Assembly: GCA_017470945.1 (NCBI GenBank)
Contig: JAFUXH010000044.1
Coordinates: 1 to 39,986 of the forward strand
DNA from: Clostridia bacterium
GTDB lineage: Bacteria > Bacillota > Clostridia > Christensenellales > Aristaeellaceae
Direction: 5' to 3'
Length of the DNA stretch: 39,986 nt
A model generated the notes under the pieces. That model worked only from the letters and a program-made list of their open reading frames with translations, was not told the origin of the DNA and made no database searches. The first letter of the stretch is position 1. Each line of letters starts with the position of its first letter. A program made the translations under genes and the position numbers. Shown here piece by piece: positions 15,784-24,109 of this stretch.

Positions 15784-16920
15784 ATGATTTATCTGGATAA
15801 CGCGGCCACCAGCTTTCCCAAGCCCCCGGAGGTGATCCAGGCGGTGCGGGACACATTGGAAACCATCGGGGGCAACCCGGGGCGGTCGGGCCACGCGGGG
15901 GCGGTGGCGGGCGGCAAAATCATGGAGCGCTGCCGGGAAAAAGCGGCGGAATACCTGGGCGTTGAGCGGCCCGAGCAGGTGATTTTCTGCCTGAACTGCA
16001 CGGATGCCCTGAATATGGCCATCCGGGGCACCCTGCACGAGGGGGACGAGGTGATCGTATCCCACGGGGAGCACAACGCCGTGATGCGGCCCCTGATGGG
16101 CTACCACGACGCGGGGAAAATCACCCTGCGCATCCTGCCGCCCGACGAAAACGGCCTCCTGTCCCCCGACGCGGTGCGGGAGGCCATCACAGGCAAAACG
16201 GCGCTGTGCGTGCTGTGCCACGCCAGCAATGTGACCGGCGTCATCCAGCCCGCCCGGCAGATCGCCGCGGCCTGCCACAGCCTGGGCGTGCCCCTGCTGC
16301 TGGACGCCGCCCAGACCGCCGGAACGGAGGATATCGCCGCCGTGGGGGCCGATATGATCGCCCTGCCGGGCCACAAGGGGCTGCTGGGCCCCATGGGCAC
16401 GGGCCTGCTTTGCCTGCGCCATGGCATGTTGCCCCGTCCCCTGCGGGAGGGCGGCACGGGCTCCGCCTCCGACAGCCTGCGCCAGCCCGCCATGCTGCCG
16501 GATCGTTTGGAAAGCGGCACCGCCAATTTGCCGGGCATCGCCGGGCTGGAAGCGGGCATCGATTTCGTGTCCCGCCACGGCGGCGCCATCCGGGAATACG
16601 AGCACGCCCTGGCCCGACGTCTGCGCGAAGGGCTGCAAAACATCCCGCGCGTCATGGTATACGGGGCGGAACAGGCCCCCCGCACGGCGGTGGTCAGCTT
16701 CAACCTGCCGGGCATGGACAGCGGGGAGGCTGCCGACGCCCTGGCCCGGCAGCAGATCGCCCTGCGGGGCGGACTGCACTGCGCCCCGTCGATCCACGCC
16801 TGGCTGGGCACCACCCAAACCGGGGCCGTGCGGGCCAGCCTGGGGCCTTTCAACACCGAAAAGGATGTGGATGCCCTGCTGCTGGCCGCGCAGAAAATCA
16901 GCCGGGGAGAAAATGAATAA
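15784..16920 (+). CDS. Cysteine desulfurase-like class V aminotransferase
   Basis: This 378-aa PLP enzyme begins MIYLDNAATSFPKPP, the hallmark of the class V family that includes NifS/SelE-like desulfurases. The PLP lysine is K198 in LPGHKGLLGPMGTG and the persulfide-forming Cys is C333 in RGGLHCAPSIH. The features fit the cysteine desulfurase family associated with selenium utilisation (EF2568 type) better than IscS. With the divergent DUF3343 protein it could mobilise S or Se from Cys/Sec and pass it on. GGGAGGAA precedes the ATG. Rubrerythrin follows 52 bp downstream. Confidence 0.9.
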   Translation: MIYLDNAATSFPKPPEVIQAVRDTLETIGGNPGRSGHAGAVAGGKIMERCREKAAEYLGVERPEQVIFCLNCTDALNMAIRGTLHEGDEVIVSHGEHNAVMRPLMGYHDAGKITLRILPPDENGLLSPDAVREAITGKTALCVLCHASNVTGVIQPARQIAAACHSLGVPLLLDAAQTAGTEDIAAVGADMIALPGHKGLLGPMGTGLLCLRHGMLPRPLREGGTGSASDSLRQPAMLPDRLESGTANLPGIAGLEAGIDFVSRHGGAIREYEHALARRLREGLQNIPRVMVYGAEQAPRTAVVSFNLPGMDSGEAADALARQQIALRGGLHCAPSIHAWLGTTQTGAVRASLGPFNTEKDVDALLLAAQKISRGENE

Positions 16921-16972
16921 AACGATTTGGGTGGGGCATCCTGTACGCAGAACGATGAAGGAGGAATGCCCC

Positions 16973-17503
16973 ATGCCGAATCCCGCCAGCCAGCGCCGTT
17001 TGTGGGACGCCTTTGCCGCCGAATGCGCCGCGTACATGAAATACACCTTTTACGCCCAGGCCGCCCGGCAGGAGGGCCTGCAGCAGATCGCCGATATTTT
17101 CGATGAGACCGCCAAGAACGAGGAGGCCCACGCCCGGCTGTGGTTCCTGGCCCTGGGTCAATTGGGCGACACCCTGAGCAATTTGAAGGCTGCCGCTGCC
17201 GGCGAGCACCTGGAATGGACCGAGCAATACAAGCAGTGCGCCGCCGACGCGAAGCGGGATGGGGACGAAAAGCTGCAAAAGCAATTCGAGGGAGTGGCGG
17301 CCATCGAGGCCTCCCATGAGGATCGATTCCGCGCCCTGATCGGCCACATCGAAAATGGCACCCTGTTTTGCCGCCCGGAGCAGAACAACACCTGGCGGTG
17401 CCGCTTCTGCGGCCATTTGCAAAGCGGCGACCGCGCCCCGGACGTCTGCCCGGTGTGCGACCACCCGCAAAGCTTCTTCGAGCTGAATGCAACGAATATT
17501 TAA
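16973..17503 (+). CDS. Rubrerythrin
   Basis: This 176-aa protein has an N-terminal ferritin-like di-iron domain with the expected Glu/His ligands (FAAECAAYMKY, DETAKNEEAHARLW, IEASHEDRF) and a C-terminal rubredoxin-like Fe(Cys)4 domain (CRFCGH and CPVCDHP). Rubrerythrins reduce hydrogen peroxide in anaerobes. The ATG at 16973 lies 8 bp after AAGGAGG (16958-16964); a longer open frame upstream runs through the desulfurase gene and is a shadow. A terminator follows. It fits an obligately anaerobic host. Confidence 0.95.
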   Translation: MPNPASQRRLWDAFAAECAAYMKYTFYAQAARQEGLQQIADIFDETAKNEEAHARLWFLALGQLGDTLSNLKAAAAGEHLEWTEQYKQCAADAKRDGDEKLQKQFEGVAAIEASHEDRFRALIGHIENGTLFCRPEQNNTWRCRFCGHLQSGDRAPDVCPVCDHPQSFFELNATNI

Positions 17504-17521
17504 GCCTCTGCAGAAGCAAAT

Positions 17522-17553
17522 CCCCATGCCGGTTTTACCCGACATGGGGTTTT
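17522..17553. terminator. Rho-independent terminator after rubrerythrin
   Basis: CCCCATGCCGG pairs with CCCGACATGGGG across TTTTA and is followed by TTTTGTC; A and T stretches are modest on the other strand, but the stem also lies right behind the convergent ileS stop. Confidence 0.85.
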
Positions 17554-17567
17554 GTCATGATGTAGGT

Positions 17568-20500
17568 TCAGCAGATCAGGCGCTTACAGTTTTTTACGCT
17601 CAGCTGGGCCTGCTTGCCGTTGATATCCCAATCCTGGGTGAAAGCGCCTTCGGGCGCGGCGGCGCAGGCGATTTCCTTCGCCAGCACGCCCTGGCTGATC
17701 ATGGCCTGATAAGCCTGCACGGCGGCCACCACCGCTTCGTCGCCCTGGCAAGTGACGGAAATGCGGTCGGTCACATCGAAGCCCGCGTCCTTGCGCATGG
17801 ACTGCAGCTTACTGATCACCTCGCGGGCATAGCCCTCCTGGATCAGCGCGTCGGTCAGGGTGGTATCCAGCACCACGGTCAGCTTCCCTTCCACCTGGGA
17901 GGTGAAGCCCGCCTTCTTCACGGCCTCCACCAGCACGTCCTCCTTGTTCAGGATGATCTCCGTGCCGTCCATGGTCAGGGTGACGGTTTCGCCCCGTTCA
18001 AAGGCAGCCACCACCTCGCTGCCGTTCAGCTTCTGCATTTCGCCCCGCATCCGGCCCAGGAACTTGCCGTACCGAGATTTGAGGGTCATGAAATTGGGCT
18101 TCAGGTCGTAATTGACGAATTCACTGGCGTCCTGAATGAAGTGCACGTTCTTTACGTTCAATTCATCCTCCACCAGGCTGCGGTAGGCCTCGCCAAATTC
18201 CGCGCCGGACACATACAGGTTGTTCAGCGGCTGGCGCACCTTCATGTTGCTCAGCTGCCGGCAGGAGCGGCCCAACTGCACCACCGTTTCCACCGCCGCC
18301 ATCTGGCGCTCGGCTTCCTCATCGATCAAGCTTTCATCGCACACCGGGAAATCGGTCAGGTGCACCGATTCGGGGGCGGCGGCATCCACCGTGCGCACGA
18401 TGTTCTGGTAAATGCTTTCCGCCATAAAGGGCATATACGGCGCGATCAACCGCGTCAACGCCTCCAGCACGGTGTACAGCGTCATGAACGCCGCTTCTTT
18501 ATCCTCGGCCATGCCCTTGCCCCAGAACCGGTCGCGGCCCAGGCGCACGTACCAATTGGACAATTCATCCACAAAATCGCTGATCTTCCGGGTGGATTCG
18601 GTGATCCGGTAGGCGGACAGATCCTCATCCACGCCCCGGATCACGGTGTTCAGCCGGCTGAGCACCCAGCGGTCCATCAGCGTCAATTTGCAATCCTTCA
18701 GGCTGTGCTTCGTGGGGTCGAACTGATCGATATCGGCGTACAGCACATAGAAGTAGTAGGTGTTCCACAGGGTGGTCATGAATTTCCGGGGACCTTCATT
18801 CAGCGCGTCCTCATGGAAGCGGCAGGGCAGCCAGGGGGCGGAGGCGGAATAGAAGAACCAGCGGATGGCGTCGGCCCCCTGCTTTTCCAGCACCGCCTTG
18901 GGATCCACCACGTTGCCCAGGTGCTTGCTCATTTTCCGGCCGTCCTTATCCTGCACGTGGCCCATCACCACGCAGTTTTCAAAGGGAGCGCGGCCGAAGA
19001 TCAGCGTCGATATGGCCAGCAGGGTGTAGAACCAGCCTCGCGTCTGGTCGATAGCCTCGGAAATGAAATTAGCGGGGAAGCGCTTTTCAAAGATCTCCTT
19101 GTTTTCGAAGGGATAGTGCCACTGGGCGAAGGGCATGGAGCCGGAATCATACCAACAGTCGATGACCTCCTTGACCCGCTTCATGGGCTTGCCGCAGTGG
19201 GGGCAGGTGATCTTCACTTCGTCGATATAGGGCCGGTGCAGCTCGGGCAGGTTCACCTCGCCGATGGCCATATCCAGCAGCTCCTTCTTGCTGCCGATCA
19301 CGTGCATGTGCCCCTCTTCGCACTGCCAGATGGGCAGCGGCGTGCCCCAGTAGCGCTCCCGGGAAAGGCCCCAATCCACCACGTTCTCCAGGAAATTGCC
19401 CATGCGGCCTTCCTTGATGTTGTCGGGGTACCAGTTGACGGAGCGGTTGTTGGCCACCAATTCGTCCCGCAGGGCGGTCATTTTGATGAACCAGGTGGGG
19501 CGGGCGTAATACAGCAGGGGCGTATCGCAGCGCCAGCAGAAGGGGTATTCATGCTCGTACAGCGCTTTTTTCAGCAGCAGCCCCCGGGCCTTCAGGTCCT
19601 CCATGATGGGCTTGTCGGCGTCCTTGACGAACACGCCCGCCCAGGGAGTATCCTCCACGAACCGGCCCTGGGTGTTCACCAGCTGCACGAAGGGCAGCCC
19701 GTAATTCCGGCCCACCCGGGCGTCGTCCTCGCCGAAGGCCGGAGCGATGTGCACAACGCCGGTACCGTCAGTCAGGGTAACGTAATCGTCGCAGACCACA
19801 TACCACGCCTTTTCCTTGGGCGGGTTCGCCATGGGGAACAGGGGCTCGTATTCCATGTATTCCAGTTCTTTTCCCGGGAAGGTGCGCAGGATGCGGATAT
19901 CCTTCTGATCCTCTTCGCTGAAAACGGACGGGATCAGGGCCTTGGCCATGATGTTCTTTGCGCCGCCCAGTTCAAATTCGCAGTATTCCTCCTTGGCGTT
20001 GACGCACAGGGCCACGTTGGAGGGCAGGGTCCAGGGCGTGGTGGTCCAGGCCAGGATGTAGGTCATTCCCTCCGCGCCCTTCACCTTGAATTTGGCGAAG
20101 GCGGAATATTCCTTCACGTTCTTGTAGCCCTGGGCCACCTCGTGGCTGCTCAGGGCGGTGCCGCAGCGGGGGCAGTAGGGCACAATTTTGTGGCCCTGGT
20201 AGATCAGGCCTTTTTCGGCGATGGTTTTCAGGCTCCACCATTCGGATTCGATGTAATCGTCGTGGTAGGTCACGTAGGGGTGCTTCATATCCACCCAAAA
20301 GCCCACCCGGTCGCTCATTTCTTCCCATTCGTGCAGGTATTTCCACACGGATTTTTTGCATTCCTGAATGAAGGGCTCGATGCCATACTGCTCGATCTGG
20401 GGCTTACCATCCAGACCCAGCTTCTTTTCCACTTCCAATTCCACCGGCAGGCCGTGGGTATCCCACCCGGCCTTGCGCAGCACGTTCTGCCCCTTCATGG

Positions 20501-20720
20501 TGTGGTACCGGGGAATCAGATCCTTGATGGCCCGGGTTTCCACGTGGCCGATGTGGGGCATGCCGTTGGCGGTGGGAGGGCCGTCGAAGAAGGTGAAGGT
20601 TTCCGGGGCGTCGTCCCGGGCGTGGAAGGATTTTTCCACGATGCCGTTTTCCTTCCAGAACTGGATCACGTCCAATTCCCGGGCGGCGAAGTTCATGTCG
20701 GTGGTTACTTTTTTATACAT
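17568..20720 (-). CDS. ileS: Isoleucine-tRNA ligase
   Basis: This 1050-aa class I aminoacyl-tRNA synthetase charges tRNA-Ile. It has the HIGH motif at 56-59 (PHIGHVETR), KMSKH near residue 598 (GRKMSKHLGN), GWDTHGLPVE, an inserted editing domain with AWTTTPWTLPSN, and Cys pairs such as CPRCG and CPHCG. Length and the SIGHVE/KMSKHLGN context resemble the eukaryote-like IleS2 type (often mupirocin tolerant) rather than the shorter IleS1 with its C-terminal zinc finger; this subtype call is inference. GGAGGAGAGG precedes the ATG at 20720. A T-box leader and promoter lie upstream. Confidence 0.96.
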   Translation of the reverse strand: MYKKVTTDMNFAARELDVIQFWKENGIVEKSFHARDDAPETFTFFDGPPTANGMPHIGHVETRAIKDLIPRYHTMKGQNVLRKAGWDTHGLPVELEVEKKLGLDGKPQIEQYGIEPFIQECKKSVWKYLHEWEEMSDRVGFWVDMKHPYVTYHDDYIESEWWSLKTIAEKGLIYQGHKIVPYCPRCGTALSSHEVAQGYKNVKEYSAFAKFKVKGAEGMTYILAWTTTPWTLPSNVALCVNAKEEYCEFELGGAKNIMAKALIPSVFSEEDQKDIRILRTFPGKELEYMEYEPLFPMANPPKEKAWYVVCDDYVTLTDGTGVVHIAPAFGEDDARVGRNYGLPFVQLVNTQGRFVEDTPWAGVFVKDADKPIMEDLKARGLLLKKALYEHEYPFCWRCDTPLLYYARPTWFIKMTALRDELVANNRSVNWYPDNIKEGRMGNFLENVVDWGLSRERYWGTPLPIWQCEEGHMHVIGSKKELLDMAIGEVNLPELHRPYIDEVKITCPHCGKPMKRVKEVIDCWYDSGSMPFAQWHYPFENKEIFEKRFPANFISEAIDQTRGWFYTLLAISTLIFGRAPFENCVVMGHVQDKDGRKMSKHLGNVVDPKAVLEKQGADAIRWFFYSASAPWLPCRFHEDALNEGPRKFMTTLWNTYYFYVLYADIDQFDPTKHSLKDCKLTLMDRWVLSRLNTVIRGVDEDLSAYRITESTRKISDFVDELSNWYVRLGRDRFWGKGMAEDKEAAFMTLYTVLEALTRLIAPYMPFMAESIYQNIVRTVDAAAPESVHLTDFPVCDESLIDEEAERQMAAVETVVQLGRSCRQLSNMKVRQPLNNLYVSGAEFGEAYRSLVEDELNVKNVHFIQDASEFVNYDLKPNFMTLKSRYGKFLGRMRGEMQKLNGSEVVAAFERGETVTLTMDGTEIILNKEDVLVEAVKKAGFTSQVEGKLTVVLDTTLTDALIQEGYAREVISKLQSMRKDAGFDVTDRISVTCQGDEAVVAAVQAYQAMISQGVLAKEIACAAAPEGAFTQDWDINGKQAQLSVKNCKRLIC

Positions 20721-20739
20721 TGCCTCTCCTCCTCTTGAT

Positions 20740-20985
20740 AAAAGAAAACGCCCGTCTCAATTTGCATTGGGACGGACGTGTGATCGCGCCGCGGTACCAC
20801 CCAACTTGACGCTTGTCTGATGAAAGCGCCCAGCTTTTGCCATCCTCTATCGCAGATGAAGCGTCCGCCCTTCGGCGGAAGGCTCCAAAGTGATCCGGCG
20901 CCGCGCTGCCCGCCAGGCTTCCACCTGCCCCCGGCTCTCTTGACGGCATTGACGCGGGCCCGTCTTTTTCATCGCCCGAACGGCC
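20740..20985 (-). promoter_or_regulatory. T-box riboswitch, tRNA-Ile specific
   Basis: The - strand leader has every T-box part. GATGAA and TTCATC close Stem I; AGAGAGCC lies in Stem I; the specifier is ATC (Ile) at 20892-20894 within GGATCACTTTGGAGC. The T-box sequence GGGTGGTACCGCG is at 20790-20802, where TGGT pairs with the ACCA end of uncharged tRNA. The terminator is a stem at 20749-20778 followed by TTTTCTTTT. Uncharged tRNA-Ile should stabilise the antiterminator and allow ileS transcription. Confidence 0.95.
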
Positions 20986-20988
20986 TCT

Positions 20989-21017
20989 ATTATACCGGAA
21001 ACCGGCCTTTTTGTAAA
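20989..21017 (-). promoter_or_regulatory. Promoter of the T-box/ileS transcript
   Basis: On the - strand TTTACA (21012-21017) and TATAAT (20989-20994) are separated by exactly 17 bp, directly upstream of the T-box Stem I. Confidence 0.88.
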
Positions 21018-21109
21018 GCCCCGCGGGCCGGGAAAACGCGGTTTTTCTGCTTCCTTTCCCCGCTTCCGCCCCTTTGTGCTTTTCGGTGGAAATATTTGCA
21101 GGCAGATCA

Positions 21110-21138
21110 TTGCTTTTTTTGATAGCATGCACTATAAT
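21110..21138 (+). promoter_or_regulatory. Promoter of the BMP-domain operon
   Basis: TTGCTT (21110-21115), a 17-bp spacer and TATAAT (21133-21138) lie 49 bp before the start codon at 21187, divergent from the ileS promoter. Confidence 0.75.
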
Positions 21139-21186
21139 GGGCCCGCGCCGGGCAGCCAAAGGCATTCTTGCCGGCGCGGAGGAAAT

Positions 21187-23124
21187 ATGAGCAGAGTAGA
21201 AGCCATCGAACAATACAACAACGCCCTTCGTCAGGGCAGAAAATACTACAGCGCCTGCGTCGCCAAGGGGCAGTACCCCTACCCGCAGGTATTGGATGAA
21301 CTGCTCAACGGCGCGGAAACCAGCGGCACGGCAAAGCTGGGCCTGGTGGACGTGCCCATGAAGCTGATCGTGGGCACCTGGACCGACGGGCGCAAGGCCG
21401 CCTTTGCCGGCAATTTCATGCCCCTGCTGGATATCGACACCGAATTCGGCAGCAAATGGGTGTCCCTGTGCGAGGCCCATCTGGGCGAAGAAGGCATCAC
21501 CGATCCCATCACCTGCTTCGAATACCTGGGGAAATTTTACGTGCAGGAGGGCCACAAGCGGGTCAGCGTGCTGAAAAGCTACGACGCCCCCAGCATCCCC
21601 GCCATCGTGACCCGGGTGATCCCCGCCCCGTCGGAGGAGAAGGAGATCCAAATCTACTACGAATTCATGCGGTTTTACAAAGCCAGCAAGCTGTATACCG
21701 TATCCTTTTCCCAATTGGGCAGCTATGCCAAGCTGCAGGCCGCCCTGGGCTTCGCCCCCGACCAGGAATGGCCCGAGGATGCCCGCCGGGGCTTCAGCAA
21801 CGATTTCCGGCGTTTTTCCAATGCCTTCCATCAATTGAACGGGGAGCGCCTGCCCCTGACCACCGGGGACGCCCTGCTTGCCTACCTGGAAATGCACCCC
21901 TTCTGCGATCTGCGCAAGAGCACCGATGAAGAGATCCGGCAAAGCCTGGCTTCCCTGTGGCCCGATATCCGGCTGCAGGCCAAGGGCGAGCCCATTTCCG
22001 TCAGCACCGAGCCCGAGGAAAAGGAAAAGGGCCTGCTGAACCGCATCCTGGGCACCCCCAAGCCCCACGTGGCTTTCATTTACGATTTCGATCCCCAGAA
22101 GAGCGCCTGGGCCGCCGCCCACGAGCATGGGCAGAAATATCTGGAGGAAAAGCTGGGCAAGCAGATCCAGGTCAGCGCGTACCTGTGCGACGCCAACGCC
22201 TACGACACCATGGAGCAAGCCATCCAGCAGGGGGCCAACGTGCTGTTCGCCACCACCCCCACCCTGATCGACGCCTGCCGCCGCATCGCCGCCAAATACA
22301 AAAACGTGGCGGTGTTCAACTGCTCCCTGTCCATGCCCTACGCCGGCGTGCGGGGCTATTACTGCCGCATTTACGAGGGCAAATTCATCACCGGCGCCAT
22401 CGCCGGGGCCATGGCCAAGGATGACCGCATCGGCTACGTGGCCAACTACCCCATCATGGGCGTGACCGCCGCCATCAACGCCTTCGCCCTGGGCGCCCGC
22501 ATGACCAACCCCCGGGCCAGGGTGTTCCTGAAATGGAGCTGCCTGCCCGGCAACCCGGTAACGGATTTTACCAACCAGGATATCACCGTCATTTCCAACC
22601 GGGATGAGGATGGGGCCCGCCCCTTCCTGGCCTGGGGCATGGGCACCTACCAGGTGAACCCCGGCGGGGCGCTGCAGCCGCTGGCCTCCTCCCGCTGGGA
22701 TTGGGGCCGCTTCTACGAAAAAGCGGTGCAATCCATCATCAACGGCGGCATCGAAGCCGTGCGGGACAGCCAGCACGCCGTCAACGACTGGTGGGGCATC
22801 AGCACCGGCGTGGTTGACGTGGATATGGACGACCGCCTGCCCGCCGGCGTGAAGCAATTGGCCATGATCCTCAAGGGCGGCATCGCCACCGAGGATATCG
22901 ACCCCTTCCTCTGCCCCATCTGGGATCAGAGCGGCGCCATGATCAGCGATGGTAGCCGCCGCTTCACCCTGGAGGAGCGCATGCGCATGGATTGGCTGTG
23001 CAGCAACGTAGAGGGCAGCATTCCCGCCTTCGATGAATTGATCCCCCAATCGCAGAACCTGGTGCGGCTGCTGGGCATTTACCGGCAATCCATCCCCCCC
23101 AAGACGGAGGAAGCTGCCCTATGA
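21187..23124 (+). CDS. Cytoplasmic ParB-like/BMP-domain fusion protein
   Basis: This 645-aa protein lacks a signal peptide and lipobox. Residues about 50-145 resemble a ParB/sulfiredoxin-like fold: FMPLLDIDTEFG, ITDPITCFEYLGKFYVQEGHKRV (split over 104-126, with the EGHKR core at 121-125) and AIVTRVIP. After a linker, residues about 284-600 form a BMP/periplasmic-binding domain (VAFIYDFDPQKSAWAAAHEHG..., GKFITGAIAGAMAKDDRIGYV split over about 398-419, YPIMGVTAAINAFALGAR), normally an extracellular nucleoside-binding domain. A soluble version implies an intracellular ligand sensor. It is coupled by a 4-bp overlap to a phosphoesterase gene. The start follows GGAGGA at 21178-21183. The function is unknown. 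Confidence 0.75.
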   Translation: MSRVEAIEQYNNALRQGRKYYSACVAKGQYPYPQVLDELLNGAETSGTAKLGLVDVPMKLIVGTWTDGRKAAFAGNFMPLLDIDTEFGSKWVSLCEAHLGEEGITDPITCFEYLGKFYVQEGHKRVSVLKSYDAPSIPAIVTRVIPAPSEEKEIQIYYEFMRFYKASKLYTVSFSQLGSYAKLQAALGFAPDQEWPEDARRGFSNDFRRFSNAFHQLNGERLPLTTGDALLAYLEMHPFCDLRKSTDEEIRQSLASLWPDIRLQAKGEPISVSTEPEEKEKGLLNRILGTPKPHVAFIYDFDPQKSAWAAAHEHGQKYLEEKLGKQIQVSAYLCDANAYDTMEQAIQQGANVLFATTPTLIDACRRIAAKYKNVAVFNCSLSMPYAGVRGYYCRIYEGKFITGAIAGAMAKDDRIGYVANYPIMGVTAAINAFALGARMTNPRARVFLKWSCLPGNPVTDFTNQDITVISNRDEDGARPFLAWGMGTYQVNPGGALQPLASSRWDWGRFYEKAVQSIINGGIEAVRDSQHAVNDWWGISTGVVDVDMDDRLPAGVKQLAMILKGGIATEDIDPFLCPIWDQSGAMISDGSRRFTLEERMRMDWLCSNVEGSIPAFDELIPQSQNLVRLLGIYRQSIPPKTEEAAL

Positions 23125-23759
23125 AGATCCTGCTGATCGCCGATGAGGAAAGCCCCTACCTGTGGGATTATTACCAGCCGGGCAGGCTGAAGGATATCGA
23201 TATCATCCTCTCCTGCGGAGACCTGAAGCAGGAGTACCTGGAATTCCTGGTGACCATGGGCAACAAGCCCCTATACTACGTGCACGGCAACCACGATAAG
23301 GGATATGTGAATTTCCCGCCGGAGGGCTGCGAATGCCTGGATGATCAATTGATCACCGTCAACGGCCTGCGCATCCTGGGCCTGGGGGGCTGCTACCGGT
23401 ACAACCCGGGGCCCTTCCAATACACCGACAAGGAAATGCAGCAGCGCATCAAGCGCCTGCGCTATAAGCTGTGGAAGGCCGGCGGCGTGGATATCGTGAT
23501 CACCCACGCCCCGCCCCAGGGCTACGGCGACGCGCCGGACAACGCCCACAAGGGCTTCGCTTCCTTCCTGCCGCTGATGGACAAGTATCACCCCAAATAT
23601 CTGTTTCACGGTCACGTGCACCCCAGCTACGGCTACAATCTGCCCCGCTCCATCCCATACGGCGAAACCACCGTGTACAACGCCGTGGGCTGGCATGTCA
23701 TCGATATTGATCCCCCTGCCCTCGCCCCGAAAAAAGGGCTGTTTTCCCGGCATCGGTAA
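23121..23759 (+). CDS. Metallophosphoesterase (calcineurin-like)
   Basis: This 212-aa protein carries most metal-binding motifs of the calcineurin-like family: SCGDLKQE (motif II Asp), HGNHDKG (motif III), THAPP (motif IV) and HGHVHP (motif V). The usual first motif DxH is altered to DEES, so the first metal site may be modified. The structure resembles YfcE/Mre11-type small phosphoesterases. It starts inside the stop of the BMP-domain gene (ATGA), so the two proteins are made together and may act on the same ligand pathway. Substrate unknown. Confidence 0.87.
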   Translation: MKILLIADEESPYLWDYYQPGRLKDIDIILSCGDLKQEYLEFLVTMGNKPLYYVHGNHDKGYVNFPPEGCECLDDQLITVNGLRILGLGGCYRYNPGPFQYTDKEMQQRIKRLRYKLWKAGGVDIVITHAPPQGYGDAPDNAHKGFASFLPLMDKYHPKYLFHGHVHPSYGYNLPRSIPYGETTVYNAVGWHVIDIDPPALAPKKGLFSRHR

Positions 23760-23776
23760 TCAGCAATCCATACAGG

Positions 23777-24024
23777 TTGTCGAAAAAGTATTTTTGACAA
23801 CCTGCGAATCAAAGCGGAATCAGGATTCCGCTTTGATTCGGAACATCCATTTCCTGCAAAAATGGGTTTTCGACCTCCAAGGAGGCCAAAAACCCGATTT
23901 TCGCGGTCGGAAATGGATAGCGGAAGCGGCTTTCAGCCGCTCCTCGGCGACGTACACGCCGCCGCCTGCGGAATAAAATCGAAGGGACTGCGGTCCCTTC
24001 GATGCATCCTGGGTTTTTCGACAG
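23777..24024. mobile_element. Hairpin-rich MITE-like element with TGTCGAAAAA ends
   Basis: The 248-bp segment is bounded by TTGTCGAAAAA (23777-23787) and TTTTTCGACAG (24014-24024), inverted repeats matching at 10 of 11 bases. Inside are successive hairpins: GAATCAAAGCGGAATC with its exact inverse (23806-23839); a long imperfect stem around CCTCCAAGGAGG (about 23842-23922, with ATCCATTTCC and GGAAATGGAT as outer arms); and TCGAAGGGAC with its inverse (near 23979-24003). It has no gene. A 30-bp piece of its right end recurs inverted at 28820-28849 with one mismatch. No target-site duplication is obvious. Confidence 0.6.
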
Positions 24025-24028
24025 TCTG

Positions 24029-24057
24029 AGGCGCTGCTGTGACAGCGTCTTTTTTTG
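24029..24057 (+). terminator. Rho-independent terminator downstream of the BMP/phosphoesterase operon
   Basis: AGGCGCTG pairs with CAGCGTCT around CTGTGA and is followed by seven or more T residues. It directly abuts the right end of the MITE-like element. Confidence 0.75.
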
Positions 24058-24109
24058 TTCGGAGCGAAATAATCCATTCCGCTTTGATTCGCGGGCTTCG
24101 CAGCATGCG

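Noticed and set aside
17487-20738. A 1083-codon open frame antisense to ileS
   Set aside because: It is the shadow of a GC-rich gene. Its translation is His/Gly/Val/Gln-rich without any domain, while the opposite strand encodes a complete isoleucyl-tRNA synthetase.
20713-23088. A 791-codon open frame antisense to the BMP-domain gene and T-box
   Set aside because: Low-complexity composition, no motif, and it runs through the T-box leader; the + strand gene has start, ribosome binding site and recognisable domains.
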